DNA from: Rapana venosa
Lineage: Eukaryota; Mollusca; Gastropoda; Neogastropoda; Muricidae
Assembly (NCBI GenBank): GCA_028751875.1
Contig: CM054135.1
Location: forward strand, 4,121,189-4,185,188
DNA length: 64,000 nt
Direction of reading: 5' to 3'
Shown here one piece after another: positions 11,740-24,061 of this stretch (the stretch's first letter is position 1; each line of letters opens with the position of its first letter). Both the position numbers and the translations under genes were made by a program. The notes beneath the pieces are model-generated. The model made no database searches. It had not been told where the DNA came from and was given only the letters and a program-made list of their open reading frames with translations.

Positions 11740-14700
11740 ATTCTTCAGGCTTTGTATGAGTAATGGATGAGATATAACACAACATCTGCAAAACGAACTT
11801 TGCTGTATCCTTGATTATGCTTCTGAATTTCTTTTCGTAAGGCTTCAGCATCTAGTAAAAAATGTCAAAACAAAGCTGTCCTCACTTTTTAATAATCATA
11901 CAATTATTCTGTAGACAATCGTAGGACTGCAGCCTTGGTATCACCAGAGAGTAACAAGACAATCTTTAAAGACCATTCACAAAGTGTGGCGACTTGTTCA
12001 AACTGAGTCACAAATGTGTCAACATCATCCCTGTCACCAAATGGTTCCATTGTCATGCTGTGCAGTGCTCTCAACTCTAATTTTTTCCCCTGGCATTCTA
12101 TCTCATTCTCTGCCTCTTAATGCATAAGCTTCATTAACTATAACTCTTTCAGCTCCTTGCCTTGTCATATCTTTGACTCCTCAACTTCACTTTGAACTCT
12201 CATGCTCGTTTCTTAATGTTGAAGTTCCATTGCCCCACCAATCCCTTCCTAATTTAGCTGGATTACAATCAGTGCTTAACTTAGCTTCTCTCAGTAGTTC
12301 CTAATGAATTAACTTAGCTTCTCTCAGTAGTTCCTGATGTTTTAATTAGCTTCTGTCAGTAGTTCCTGGTGTATTAAATTAGCTTCTCTCAGTAGTACCT
12401 GATGTATTAACTTAGCTTCTCTCAGTAGTTCCTGATGTATTAACTTAGCTTCCCTCAGTAGTTCCTGATGTATTAACTTAGCTTCTCTCAGTAGTTCCTG
12501 ATGTATTAACAGCTTCTCTCAGTAGTTCCTGATATATTAACTTAGCTTCTCTCAGTAGTTCCTGATGTATTAACTTAGCTTCTCTCAGTAATTCCTGATC
12601 AATTAAGTTAGCTTCTCTCAGTAGTTTCTGATGTATTAACTTAGCTTCTCTCAGTAGTTCCTGGTGTATTAACGTAGCTTCTCTCAGTAGTTTCTGATGT
12701 ATTAACTTAGCTTCTCTCAGTAGTTCCTGATGTATTAACTTAGCTTCTCTCAGTAAATTCTGATGTATTAACTTAGATTCTCTCAGTAATTTCTGATGTA
12801 TTAACTTAGCTTCTCTCAGTAAATTCTGATGTATTAACTTAGATTCTCTCAGTAATTTCTCATGTATTAACTTAGCTTCTCTCAGTAATTCCTGATCTAT
12901 TAACTTAGCTTCTCTTAGTAATTCCTGATGTATTAACTTAGCTTCTCTCAGTAGTTCCTGATGTATTAACTTAGCTTCTCTCAGTAGTTCCTGATGTATT
13001 AACTTAGTCTCTCTCAGTAAATTCTGATGTATTAACTTAGATTCTCTCAGTAATTTCTCATGTATTAACTCAGCTTAATTCAGTAGTTCCTGATGTATTA
13101 CAATAGTTTCGCTCAGTACTTCTTATAGTATTAAGTTAGCTTCTCTCAGTACTTCTTGATGTATTAACATAGCTTCTCTCAGTAGTTCCTGATGTATCAA
13201 CTTAGCTTGTCTCAGTAGTTCCTGATGTATTCAGTTAGCTTATCTCAGTAGTTCCTGATGTATTAAGTTAGCTTCTCTCGGTAAATTCTGATGTATTAAC
13301 TTAGCTTCTCTCAGTAAATTATAATGTATTAACTCAGCTTAATTCAGTAGTTCTTGATGTATTAACTTAGCTTTTCTCAGTAGTTCCTGATGTATTAACT
13401 TAGCTTCTCTCAGTAGTACCTGATGTATTAACTTAGCTTCTCTCAGTAGTTCCTGATGTATTCAGTGAGCTTCCTTCAGTAGTTCCTGATGTATTAACTA
13501 GCTTCTCTCAGTAATTCCTGGTCTATTAAGTTAGCTTCTCTCAGTAGTTCCAGATGTATTATCTTAGCTTCTTTCAGTAGTTCCTGGTGTATTAACTTAG
13601 CTTCTCTCAGTAGTTCCTGATATATTCAGTGAACTTCTTTCAGTAGTTCCTGATGTATTAACTTAGCTTCTTTCAGTAGTTCCTGGTGTATTAACTTAGC
13701 TTCTCGCAGTAGTTCCTGATCTATTATCTTAGCTTCTCTCAGTAATTCCTGATGTATTAACTTAGCTTCTCTCAGTAATTCCTGATCTATTAAGTTAGCT
13801 TCTCTCAGTTATTCCTGATGTATTAACTTAGCTTCTCTCAGTAGTTCCTGATGTATTAAATTGGCCTTTCTCAGTAGTTACTGATGTATTAACTTAGCTT
13901 TTCTCAGTTATTCCTGGTGTATTACCTTAGATTCTCTCAATAATTCCTGATATATTAAATTAGCTTCTCTCAGTAGTTCCTGATGTATTAACTTAGCTTC
14001 TCTCAGTAGTTCCTGATGTATTAAGTTAGCTACTCTCAGTAGTTCTTGATGTATTAACTTAGCTTCTCTCAGTAGTTCCTGATGTATTAAATTAGCCTTT
14101 CTCAGTTGTTCCTGATGTATTAACTTAGCTTCGCTCAGTTATTCCTGGTGTATTAACTTAGCTTCTCTCAATAATTCCTGATGTATTAAATTAGCTTCTT
14201 TCAGTAGTTTCTGATGTATTATCTTAGCTTCTCTCAGTAATCCTGTGTATTAAATTAGCCTCTCTCAATAATTCCTGATGTATTAAATTAGCTTCTCTCA
14301 GTAATCCCTTGTGTATTAACTTAGCTTCTCTCAATAATTCCAGATGTATTAACTTAGCTTCTTTCAGTAGTTCCTGGTGTATTAACTTAGCTTCTATCAG
14401 TAGTTCCTGATGTATTAACTTAGATTCTCTTAGTAATTTCTGATGTATTAACTTAGCTTCTCTTAGTAATTTATGATGTATTAACTTAGCTTCTATCAGT
14501 AATTTGTGATGTAGTAACTTAGCTTCTATCAGTAATTTATGATGTAGTAACTTAGCTTCTATCAGTAGTTCCTTATGTTTTAACTTAGCTTTTCATCAGT
14601 AGTGCCTGCTGTATTAACTACTATCAGTGCTTCCTGCTCTCTTAGTTTAGTTTCTCTTAGTAGTTCCTGCTCTCTTAGTTTTTTTTCTCTTAGTATTTCC

Positions 14701-14948
14701 TGCTCTCTTAGCTTAGTTTCTTTCAGTAGTTCCTGCTCTCTTAGCTTAAATTCTCTCAGCAGTTCATGCTCTCTTAGCTTAGTTTCTTTCAGTACTTCTT
14801 GTTTTCTTAGCTGAGCTTCTCTGAGTAATTTCTGCTCTCTCAACATGGTTTTCTGCTTGTCCTTGTCCAATATTAATCTAGCTAGATTCTCTCCTGTCAG
14901 ACCTAGATTTTGTCTACTTAGGTAGCACAAGCATCCTTCAGGTTCCAA
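11740..14948 (-). pseudogene. gypsy-like gag remnant with a hugely expanded coiled-coil repeat
   Basis: On the minus strand the order fits the gag of invertebrate Gypsy/Metaviridae elements. An N-terminal segment (14948-14850) carries the LGLTGENLARLILDK motif. A charged helical stretch becomes an 11-residue repeat (14850 down to 12266). A capsid-like segment (about 12070-11740) contains GDRDDVDTFVTQFEQVA and, further on, a KVRTALF...RKEIQKH pattern similar to the K-x-A-L-x-x-R-F...R-x-K-F signature. Stops and indels occur in the capsid part and in some repeat units, so no complete protein is encoded. No pol frame or flanking LTR was recognised. Assignment to gag is an inference from short motifs; a cellular gene with a similar helix is the alternative. 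Confidence 0.5.
12266..14850 (-). repeat. 33-bp minisatellite encoding an 11-residue helical repeat
   Basis: Roughly 75 tandem units of 33 bp occur. The minus-strand unit encodes ELLREAKLIHQ in the main array and LREQELLRETK-type units in 14600-14850. The period is a multiple of three and most units keep the frame, but there are frame-breaking indels (near 12510, 13495 and 14235) and an in-frame stop near 13075. Units nearest 14850 are the most diverse and look ancestral; the distal array is more uniform, as after recent expansion. Confidence 0.9.
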
Positions 14949-14949
14949 A

Positions 14950-15360
14950 TCTGTACCTGTAAGTTAAATCTTGGTTTCATTTTAAGTCACTTGTAAATGT
15001 CAATCTCCTTAGCTTGGGTTCTTGCATCTCTTCCTCAGTATCAACTCTCAGGTTAGACTACGCTCTAGCCTACTTTCTTGTTCAGTGTCAGAGTCCATTC
15101 TCTTTAGTTTGTCTGAAATAACGTCTTCAAACGGATGAAGTATCGACCCCACAATGGAGGTGGTGAATATTGAGGATTGGCCCTAGGGTACCTTCTCATA
15201 ACCTCACCATCAAAACAACCAGAGTAAGTTTGGTAAGGTTCTTTTTGAAAATAAATACTTTAACCAACCTATGCCAGAAATCTTAAGGAAACCTGAACGT
15301 GACCCAGCACAACAGAACCCCCCACCTACTTCAGCTATCTAGGACTAGGACTACTAAAGA
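14950..15360. other. no recognisable gene
   Basis: No open frame, shared repeat or RNA-like element is visible between the gag remnant and the SINE-A copy. Confidence 0.4.
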
Positions 15361-15361
15361 A

Positions 15362-15715
15362 GAGGAAGGGATAACCTAGTGGTTAGAACATTGCGCTCGC
15401 CATCTGACAATCCGGGACCGATTTCCGTTCAAGGTGATACTTCCCCCTTGAGTTAACATCAGTGCAGATTCCACTCTCCCCAACTGTCCTTCGGATGAGA
15501 CTATAAAGCGAGGCCCCGTGTGCGAACGCACGCAGAACATCTTGCGCACATATTAAAATCCTGTTCTGCTGTTTGTAAGAGTAGGCCATTGTGTGCCTGT
15601 GGGAACAGATGACAATTTACAAAACCGCATACACACGGGGACTGGATGTAAAAAAGCACATAAGTGCTTATTCTATTATCCTCGATATACAAGAAGAAAG
15701 AAAGAAAGAAAGAAT
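15362..15715 (+). repeat. SINE-A copy, full length
   Basis: It has a tRNA-like head (A-box-like AACCTAGTGGTTAGAAC and a B-box-like region near 15410), the conserved body, and the 3' end ATTATCCTCGATATA followed by an AAAG-type tail. The short open frames inside are shared by all copies and are not genes. Confidence 0.85.
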
Positions 15716-15719
15716 TCAA

Positions 15720-16550
15720 AGCCTAGTCCATTTGATCAAAATGTATCTCAGCAATACAGCGAACCATGGCTTAGGAATCAAAAAAGTTTCTTCCCAACAG
15801 TAGCACATGTTCACTATTCAATACAATAAAAAAAACAACCTAATACAACATACAACAAACAAAAAACAAACACATCCTCACCAAGAACAAGACACCCTCC
15901 TGAAAACCCTTCTAATTTAACCTACCATATCGCATCTCCACCATTCATATCACACCCTAGTAGGTGTAGTATGAAACCCCCTTACTACATATCACACACT
16001 AATTTGTATCACACAAAACAAAGCCAAAATTAATTTCTCAAACATTTAATTTGCATTCATACGCAACTCACTCAAGCATAAAAGACAGAATTCACTTCCA
16101 CACTACTATGCTCAATCTGAAAACATCACTTTCAATTTCAAATATGAAAATCAGCAAAATTGCTCAACACATTTTCACAAGGGCACCACAATTCAAAAGC
16201 TGCCTGTCAACAGTACCACATTTGCAATGTTCACACTTCTGTGTAAAATCAACACATTCATACTGTACTACAAAATTTAATATAACATAGGGTTGGATCC
16301 CTTGAATCATATCAATACCACATAATATGGGTGCCACAAGGGACACAGTTCATATTTTTAAACCAGGAGTGAGATTTTTTTAAATAAAGACAATACCCCC
16401 AAAACAGATAGAGAGAACAAAAAAACTAAGATCACAAGATTCTCTTTACATAATGGATGTGGCAGCACAGGTAAGACACTGATAAGCTTAGCATGATATA
16501 GAGATCAAGTCTTACCCAATCAGTGAATGCTCTGAATGAAGTAAACAAAT

Positions 16551-16616
<66 letters not shown>

Positions 16617-17370
16617 TATATATATGAATGATAATATCACTAAGCTGGTGATGAGGCTATACCAGACTTATGTACACCACTATAAAAATCTTGAGTATAA
16701 CCAACACACATAATTATGCTTATATAAAGCCAGATACAGAGTTAATTGCACATTATTGTATCAGCTCTTATGCAAAAAATAAACAAGGACCATGCCAGCA
16801 CACAAACATGATATGCAGCCAAAGAATAAAAAAGCACACCAACACACACTGGCCTTTTTTTTTCACTTACTGGAACAATGGAACCTTCCACTTTCACACA
16901 TCACTCACCTTCAAATACCCTGTTTACACTGGCTGTCCTTGAAAACACTGGCTCATAGTGGCATACAACATTACCACCACAGAATCTGAATCACAACACA
17001 AATGGTGTAAATCCCCAAAAAATAATTTTTACCAGGGCACAATAAAAGTAAACACAGGTGCAGACAAATGTATAACAAATCTTCTGATGATGTCAGGTTA
17101 CAAATGAAGGTCTGGAAAGGCTGGTACTCTTAATACCCGTAAACTGCAGCTGCAAGATAGGACCCCACGTGATATAACGTTCTATTGCATTCTGGTAAAG
17201 ATAATAGTAGCCACAGGATGCACGTCAACATACAGGCTTGCAGCTGATGGCAGGGATACCTAAAAGAGATCATTCTATCATCAGCTTCACAATCCAAACC
17301 AGAAAATTACATAATATCAGGCACTCAGTCACAATCAGGAGTATCGAAGGGGAACAAACACATCAACTGT
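15720..17370. other. AT-rich intron DNA with an AT microsatellite
   Basis: No gene is recognised. An AT dinucleotide run lies at 16555-16625. The rest is A/C-rich unique-looking sequence. Confidence 0.45.
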
Positions 17371-17377
17371 CACTTTA

Positions 17378-17497
17378 GGCAAAACAAGGTAAACCAGTAT
17401 CGCAAAATGAGGTAAACCAGTATCGCAAAATGAGGTAAACCAGTATCGCAAAATGAGGTAAACCAGTATCGCAAAATGACGTAAACCAGTATCATGG
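17378..17497 (+). repeat. 23-bp tandem repeat
   Basis: About five copies of a unit beginning GCAAAATGAGGTAAACCAG. The first copies are almost identical; the last carries GACG for GAGG. Confidence 0.85.
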
Positions 17498-17889
17498 CAC
17501 ACAATGCTAACAGAGGTAACTCCACAGCCACAAGAACCAACACAGTTGTCAATTCCTCCTTTACAGAGCTGTCACAAGGGAAACAGCGGAATGATATAGA
17601 TCGCATAGATCTAAACAACACACCTGAAGATTCATTCCAGTCATAAGCATGTAAGACATCATACTAACTGATAAAAAGGCAAGACCTCACTACTGTAAGT
17701 CCAAGCTGTCAGCTCCCCTCACAAGAAAACATAGTAAAATGCACAGCAGCATTCGTGACCACAAGGAACTGAACAACTCAAAAGTCACAAGCATGAAACA
17801 CACATACGCTAGGAAAACTGATAAACACACCTGAAGACTGCACACTGCAACTCCTAGCTGTCAGCTTCCTTTGAAAGGTAAACAGTATT

Positions 17890-18290
17890 ATACTAGCCAC
17901 CTCAGGGCAGTAGTTAGCACACTGGGTAACATGCTGGAAGGTCATGGGCACCCATAAGAGCCATAAGGATTTCTCAGACTCTGGCCAGATCTTACCCAGA
18001 GTGAGTGCACTGTGGGCTTTTTGGAAAGACTAGGACTACATGGTCAAAATTTATCCTCTTTACGGATGTGCATTTGAGAGTGTTGCTCAAATTATCTGCT
18101 CTAGATTGCTGGTGTCAGTTTCTCTCTGGCCAAGTTGATGCCATTACATATATATTTTTAATTATGATAGTAAGCATAGATAAGAACACGATCAAGTAGT
18201 CTGAAAGCATATGCACTTCCATAGCAGCATAATTACGTCATCCGCATCATCATCCTTGTGCAATAAAATAAACAAAAATCTTTCCTCTGA
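17890..18290 (+). repeat. SINE-C copy, plus orientation
   Basis: A tRNA-like head (GCAGTAGTTAGCACACTGG) is followed by a body that matches, in reverse orientation, the sequence at about 18400-18962. Shared landmarks are ACCCAGA-TGAGT, TTGAG-GTG-TGCTCAAATTA and ATGCACTTCCATA. Confidence 0.65.
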
Positions 18291-18399
18291 TTGGTGGTCC
18301 CAATTTTGTTGAGCTTGCTCTGAGCTAACCTATGTAGGATACCATGTACAAAGCCACATACCAACGACAGTAATTGCTCAGTGGCGAAGCCAGATTAAA

Positions 18400-18962
18400 T
18401 GTGATGCCTACCCAGATGGTGACCACCACAATGACCCTCCACAACCTTCTCCTATGAACCTCCAACTTCAGAGGTTTTGCCTTACCCTCACCATAGGCTC
18501 AGAAGTGTATGGAGAAACTGAAACTGAGGTCACCAATAGACTGGAGCAGCCAGAGTCACCAAATCAAAGACAAACTTCTGTTGTTGCATTATAATCAATG
18601 AAAATGATGTAACAATTCTCTTATGGAAGTGCATGTACTTTGAGACTACGTGATAGGGCTATACTCTACACTTTTTTTCATAATATACAATTGTCAATCA
18701 CGCCTGAGAGATACAGGCACTGCAGTGTTTGTCGGGTAATTTGAGCACCACACTCAAAATAGCATCTTTAAAGTAAATGGAGTTAAATAGCGTGGTCCTA
18801 TTCTTCTCAATGAGCCCATAGCAAACTCAGTCTGGGTAGGAGTCAGAGCGAGGTAAAAAAAAAATCGGTATGAATCTAACTGCAATCGAACCCACTACCT
18901 TCCAGTTCTTAATCCAAGACACTAATCACTACACAAAGGTGGCTGGTCAGCTGATGCTTCTT
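18400..18962 (-). repeat. SINE-C copy, minus orientation
   Basis: Read on the minus strand from 18962: a tRNA-like head (GTGTAGTGATTAGTGTC) and a B-box-like GGGTTCGATTGC, then the same body as the copy at 17890. The two copies form an inverted pair separated by little sequence. Confidence 0.65.
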
Positions 18963-19129
18963 GTACCAAAGCTATTAAAGCAAAATTGCTCGCATAAAAC
19001 AAAGAGTAGTCCATCCTATTAACATTTGGAAAGACACCTACTTAGGAAATGAGTTCACATTTGAAATACTGTGACACTAATTCCGCTTTCTTTTTCATAT
19101 GGAAGTGAAGGATACATTCTTAATGCTGC

Positions 19130-21240
19130 ACATCAAAACAAAATAGAAAGTGCAGAGTTGTTGTTCTGTAGAAGATGCTAGAACTAAGCAGGACCAAAAG
19201 ATTAACAAAACAAAGCATTATGGAAGAACTGAACAGCATGAACTTACAGGCTTGGTCAGGAAAAAGATTTTGTATAATGCATAAAATAAATGGCCTTAAG
19301 CAATCTCTACCCTTTGAGAATAGCATCATTATTGATGAAACAGTTATTTATAAACACTTCAAGGCAATAAATATCAACAAATCTCCTGGACCAGATGACA
19401 TATAGGGCAGAACCTTTAAGTTCTGCGCTACTGAGCTTGCCAGACTCTTTCAGCACCTGTTCTAAGCCTTGCTGGACACTAGCCAGATACAGTTACTTGG
19501 AAGACACCAAATCTTTCTCGGCCCAACGATTTCAGACCAGTAGCCCTCACATCACTTGTGATGAAAACATTAGAAAAGATCATAAAATCTCTCATTCTTT
19601 CGCTACAGAGGAAGACCTTGACCCACTACAGTTTGCCTACAGCTACTCATTTTGAACAAGTACAACAACTTAGAAGCACCTGACTCTCATGCCAGAATAT
19701 TGTTTGCTGACTTTAGTTCAGCTTTCAATACAATGAAGCCTCATGTTCTTGTTCACAAAATACTTTCAAAATTTGACGTAGACTATCAACTTGTTCGTTG
19801 GCTGATGGAATTTTTAACAGACCGCAATGCGTTTTTGCCAGTAAAATATCTTCATCGGTTAGATCTACCTGTACGGGTTCTCCACAGGGATACGTTCTCT
19901 TGCCACTTCTGTACATTCTATACACAGATGATTGCAGAAGCAGCTATGAAAATTCCTTTCTTGTAACATTTGCAGATGACAGTGCTCGTTGTCTCTCTTA
20001 TCTGGATCTGTCCAAAACCATGGTTCAGCCCTCACTGGTTTCATCAAATGGTGTGATGAGGCATATCTGGAGCTAAATGTTTCTAAAACTTAAGATCTTC
20101 CTATCGATTTCCGAAGATCAGGTCGCACTTCTGAGCATATCATCCATAGTCAAGAAGTTGAAAATGTTTCGAAGTACCAGTATCTGGGATCTATTTTTGA
20201 TCACAAATTAAACTGGGATGCTAACACTGTCCCTATTATCAAAAAGGGACAACAACGTATGTATTTTCTAAGGAAGCTTAACTCATTTTTTGTTGACAAA
20301 AAGATTCTTTCTTTGTTCTACATGTCCTACACAGAGAGTGTTCTAAGTTTTGCTGTTATCTGTTGGTACAACAATCTTAGTGTTAAATACGACAATAGTC
20401 TTCGGAGAATTGTTAGAATCTGCTAAAAAATAATTGGAGAAGAACAAAGAGATCTCAAACCGTACTGCGATCAGCAGCTTGTGCGCAAAGTGACTGCCAT
20501 CTTGGCTGATCCTTCCCATGCTATGTCTTCGGAATTTCAGTTGTTGCCTTCAGGACGCCGTTTTTGGTGGTCCAACAGTAAAACAAATAGAAAAAGAAAT
20601 TCTTTTGTTCCAGTAGTCATTCGAATTCTAAATTCAAAACAGCACTGACCAAACAGTTTTACATTCTCTGATATACCTCCCTGATTGTCAAGTGCGTGTG
20701 TGTGTGTCTGTGTGTCTGTGTGTGTGTGTGTGGTAATGAAAATAAGTACTCCTTGTATCTTACTTTTGGCTTGAATGATTTTTAAATTGTGTGTGTTAAG
20801 GTTACATCTTTACTAGACAACGGTCATTATGGTGCGCGCGCGCGTGTTTGTGTGTGTTTTCTAGTCAATAGACTTTATAAAATTGTGTTCCTATATTGGT
20901 GTGTGTCTATGGGTGTGCGCCCGTGTGTGAGTGCGCGCGTGCGTGCACGCGTAATAAATAAGTTTATGTCTTTTCCAGTCAATGATTTTACAACATTGTA
21001 TTCATACATTGGTGTGTGTGGGTGTGTGTGTGCGCGCGTGCGTGCGTGCGTACGCCGCGCGTGTGTGTGCGCGCGCCTGGGTTTGTGTGTGTGATTTGTT
21101 TAAGCTATCTTGGAATGTTTATAACAATCTGAAATGTATTTTTCTTGTGTCTTATGATATAATTATAAGTATCAATGTTCCTGTCAGTATTGTAATTGCC
21201 CTTCATGGGGTGATTACAGTGTTTTTGACTTGACTTGACT
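19130..21240 (+). mobile_element. Rex1/CR1/jockey-superfamily LINE, RT domain, decayed
   Basis: Broken plus-strand frames carry RT motifs in the right order: INKSPGPDDI near 19375, LEKIIKSLIL near 19575, LFADFSSAFNTMKPHVL near 19700, TGSPQGYVLLPLLYILYTDDC near 19880, FADDSA near 19970 and QYLGSIFDHKLNW near 20180. The C-terminal GRRFWWSNSKTNRKRNSF lies near 20560. A 0.6 kb 3' region with TG/CG-rich simple sequence ends in ATTGCCCTTCATGGGG and TTGACT pentamers at about 21240. The same 3' end recurs at 50986. Frameshifts and stops make it inactive. It sits in intron 1 of the class C receptor gene. Confidence 0.8.
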
Positions 21241-21480
21241 ACACCATGAGACATCAGAGCTGCCTTGTAATGAAGACTGTGAGCCAGGGCAAGATGGAGG
21301 ATAAAAGACAATAGAGAAGACCATCGATTTCATACTTAGAGAACATAGCCAAGTGGATATAGTTGCCAAATGATAAAATCTACGGAGGGACTGAGGACAA
21401 AAGGTGATGGAAACAGCTGACAATGCATGCATTCCATCAAAAACGATTCACCAACAGGTGAACAGGTTGTTGGGCAAAAA
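21241..21480 (+). mobile_element. C-terminal fragment of another LINE family
   Basis: It is clearly related at the DNA level to 43650-43880: shared GAGAACAT-GCCAAGTGGA and GATGGAAAC. The translation pattern (YxENIAKW...EIYRRxEDR) resembles the end of RTE-like ORF2 proteins. It directly abuts the tail of the preceding LINE. Confidence 0.5.
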
Positions 21481-22070
21481 GGTAGCTTGTCACGAATAAA
21501 GACAATACTAATTTAACATTCTAAACCATAGTAATGCTTTAGTGAATGCCTCCGCATTTTGCATATATCAATGGCTGATAAAGCTTTGGCATTACCATAC
21601 CCCAAGAGTGTGCTGTTCATATTGTGCAGCCAGTTGGAAATGGCACTGTAGCAAGATGTCTTCAGATGTTCACTTGCAGGAATTGCAGGCCTGAAATGTT
21701 TGGCAACACCTTCTTTCTGCCATAAAATGCCATGATTGTTTTCTGACCTATGACATACAAATAGTTTGTTTATTTGGTAGATATTATAGGTAGTTTTTGA
21801 CCTATTTTATACTGAAAAGGTTACTTTATGACTTAAGACCCATGGGTCACTAAATACCCACAGTCTGTGTTAAAGAAGTGTTTAACCTCAAAAAGAAGAT
21901 AAATACCCACGATATATGGCCTTCAAAAGTTTAGACAACGTACAGTATAGATTACAGAAGTGCTGATGTCAGCTTTAGCATTGAAGTCAACTTGCTAACC
22001 CTTAGCTGCATGAGATGATGAGAGTAGAAAGTAGTTTACTTTGAACAGGGAGTTGTTTTTCTCATTGTCA
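21481..22070. other. intron sequence before exon B, nothing recognised
   Basis: No gene or shared repeat is visible. The last bases form the polypyrimidine tract and AG acceptor of exon B at 22070-22071. Confidence 0.5.
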
Positions 22071-22071
22071 G

Positions 22072-22338
22072 ATGCAGTCCATCGCTAAAGACCTATTAGA
22101 AAAGCACGCGAAAGCCCCTGTGGTGGTACTGATTTCGATCCCCTTTTGGCTGAAGAGAATACTTGCAGTAACGCAACGCTTGTCACCCAAGAAAACGTTT
22201 GTCTGGATCGGCACTGACGGATGGTCAAGATATGCCCCGCAATACCACTCGCCTCGTCAATTACTGGACTCCCTGTTGCTGGATCTACCCTATTCAGGTT
22301 TTTCAATTTTCCGGAACTGGTTTGCTAAACTTACCCCA
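22072..22338 (+). CDS. class C GPCR gene, exon B (Venus-flytrap domain, lobe 2)
   Basis: This exon of 267 bp (89 codons) is phase 0 at both ends, with an AG acceptor after TTTCTCATTGTC and a strong GTGAGT donor. It encodes a beta-alpha unit (APVVVLISIPFWLKRILA) and then KKTFVWIGTDGWSRYAP. The GTDGW segment corresponds to GSDGW/GSDSW in mGluRs, where the Asp contacts the ligand's amino group. It continues the domain started in exon A and leads to exon C, 7.3 kb downstream. Confidence 0.85.
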
Positions 22339-22469
22339 GTGAGTGTGTGGTGTGTCTATGAGTAGTACTACAACTGTTTGTTTTGTTTGTGCAGTGCATA
22401 CTGGCTAATGTTTATTAAGCTTACAATTGAGCGCATGTGTACAGCTTAGCCCCATAAACGCTAGCCTAT

Positions 22470-22735
22470 TAGCATGTGCAGACAAACACTAGCAGACTTC
22501 CATGTGCACATGAATGTAAGCCTATTAGCATGTGCAGATGAAGACTAGCCTGTGTGCATGTGTAGACGAGTCCAGCCTGTATGCATGTGCAGATGAATCC
22601 AGCCTGTATGCATGTGCAGATGAATCCAGCCTGCTTGCATATGCAGATGAATCCAGCCTGCTTGCATGTACAGATGAATCCAGCGTGCTTGCATGTGCAG
22701 ATAAACGCTAGCCTTTTAGCATGTGCAGACAAGCA
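22470..22735 (+). repeat. 27-bp minisatellite
   Basis: About ten units of the type CATGTGCAGATGAATCCAGC plus CTGYATG. The period is 27 and therefore frame-keeping. It starts about 130 bases after the donor of exon B. Confidence 0.9.
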
Positions 22736-22759
22736 TGAACACTAGCCTGTTGGAATTGA

Positions 22760-23085
22760 TAGTAAAATTCTGAAACTCTCAGGACAGCTTTTAGCAGAAA
22801 CTCTCCTCTGTATCTACTATCTTTGGATTAATAAAAGCTACTTCCCTAAGGTCTTTAAACTAGCGCAAATTATTCCTTTGTGTAAATCTAGAAACAGTAC
22901 CAACCAATCTGACTACAGACATATTTCTGTTCTATCTGTTCTTTCAAAACCTTCCGAACAACATATCTATCAATGCATTGCTTTTCATTTAGAGAAATAT
23001 GATCTCATACACTCAAACCCAGTAGTGGTTTAGAGAATATAACTCATATCACATTGCTTTAACAAAAGTGATAGATTACTTGTGT
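22760..23085 (+). mobile_element. jockey-like LINE, RT fragment, 5' half (interrupted)
   Basis: The translation gives motifs of the RT N-terminal half: KVFKLAQIIPLCKS, SDYRHISVLSVLSKP and, after a shift, REYNSYHIALTKVIDYL. The next RT motif (VLFLDVPKAFDGI) appears on the same strand 5.7 kb away at 28815. The intervening DNA is made of other elements, so this looks like one element split by insertion. Confidence 0.65.
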
Positions 23086-23089
23086 CCTT

Positions 23090-24060
23090 CACCTTCCTTT
23101 ACCTATTCCATAGGGTTGAAAACCGTTGGGGCACCACTGAATTTTTTGGAACCAGCTTCCTCCATGTGGTCAACAGCTTTCCATAGCAAGTAGTTCCACT
23201 CAAGGCTAGTGTTTTCTCTGATGTCTTCCCATCATTTGCACTGTCTTCCTTTTAGTATCCTTCCTTGTACTGTTTTCTGTGATACAATCTTGGCCAGTCC
23301 AGATGTTTGTGTGACAAGCCTGTACCACTTCAGTTTGCCTTTTTTTCTGAAGTCAGAAACTCTACATTATGGTCCAATGGCATTTTCAACTCTGGTTTTC
23401 ACTTTCTCATTAGCAATGTGGTATCTGTATGAGGTACCAAGGAGTTAATGAAAGCATCTCATCTCCGTTGCTTGTATCCTTCTTTCAATGTCTGCTGTCG
23501 TGGTCTACCTTTTACATGCGTACAAAAATATGGACATGGCCAGTGAAAACGCGTCAGTCTGATCTTGAAGCTGATGGCAACATTCTTGTAGTTCCAGATG
23601 ACTTTCAGTCTGGTCAATGCAGCTGTGGTCTGGACTATTCTGGGGAAATTTCAGGTTTTAATCCTTTATCCGCTTCTATAGCTCTTTGATATGGAAAGCT
23701 ATGGACGGTTTCCATTTTCTTACCGTTTATAATTATGTCAGTGCTGATGCCATTGGTACTATTTTTCATCAAATGGGTTTTTTCGGCAGTGATCTGCATG
23801 TCATATGCCGAAGAAGCTTCATCAAGGTAATTGACCAAATTAACTAGGTCTTGCTCTTCTCCAGCTAGGCCGTCAATGTCGTGGGCAAAACGTAGGTTCG
23901 TAATTGTCCTGCGTCCAATGCTGAGTGTTCCTCATGATTGTAAAGTGCATCAGCCATTACTCTCTTTTTACAAAGATGTTGAAGAGGATGGGAGAGAGCA
24001 GACATCCTTAGCATACTCCAATTGTGGTTTGGAACCAATCTCCTATGGATATCCTGTAAC
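23090..24060 (-). mobile_element. RTE-like LINE, 3' part, minus orientation
   Basis: On the minus strand this has IGDWFQTTIGV with CLLSPILFNIFV, then ITNLRFAHDIDGLAG, then DMQITAEKTHLM, and an RTE-type C-terminal region at 23100-23420. The 3' end is near 23090. It is the continuation of the minus-strand pieces at 24815-25195 and 28080-28800. Confidence 0.75.
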
Positions 24061-24061
24061 G

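Noticed and set aside
12266..14600. Regular direct repeats resembling a CRISPR array
   Set aside because: Units are contiguous without unique spacers, there are no cas genes, and the sequence is from an animal. It is a minisatellite.
15362..15440. tRNA-like sequence with A and B boxes
   Set aside because: It and similar heads at 31283, 47012, 57497, 58005 and 62345 are fused to SINE bodies and do not fold into a clear cloverleaf. They are not tRNA genes.
20789..21233. Cys/Val-rich small secreted-protein-like frames
   Set aside because: They are translations of the TG/CG-rich 3' region of the Rex1-like LINE.
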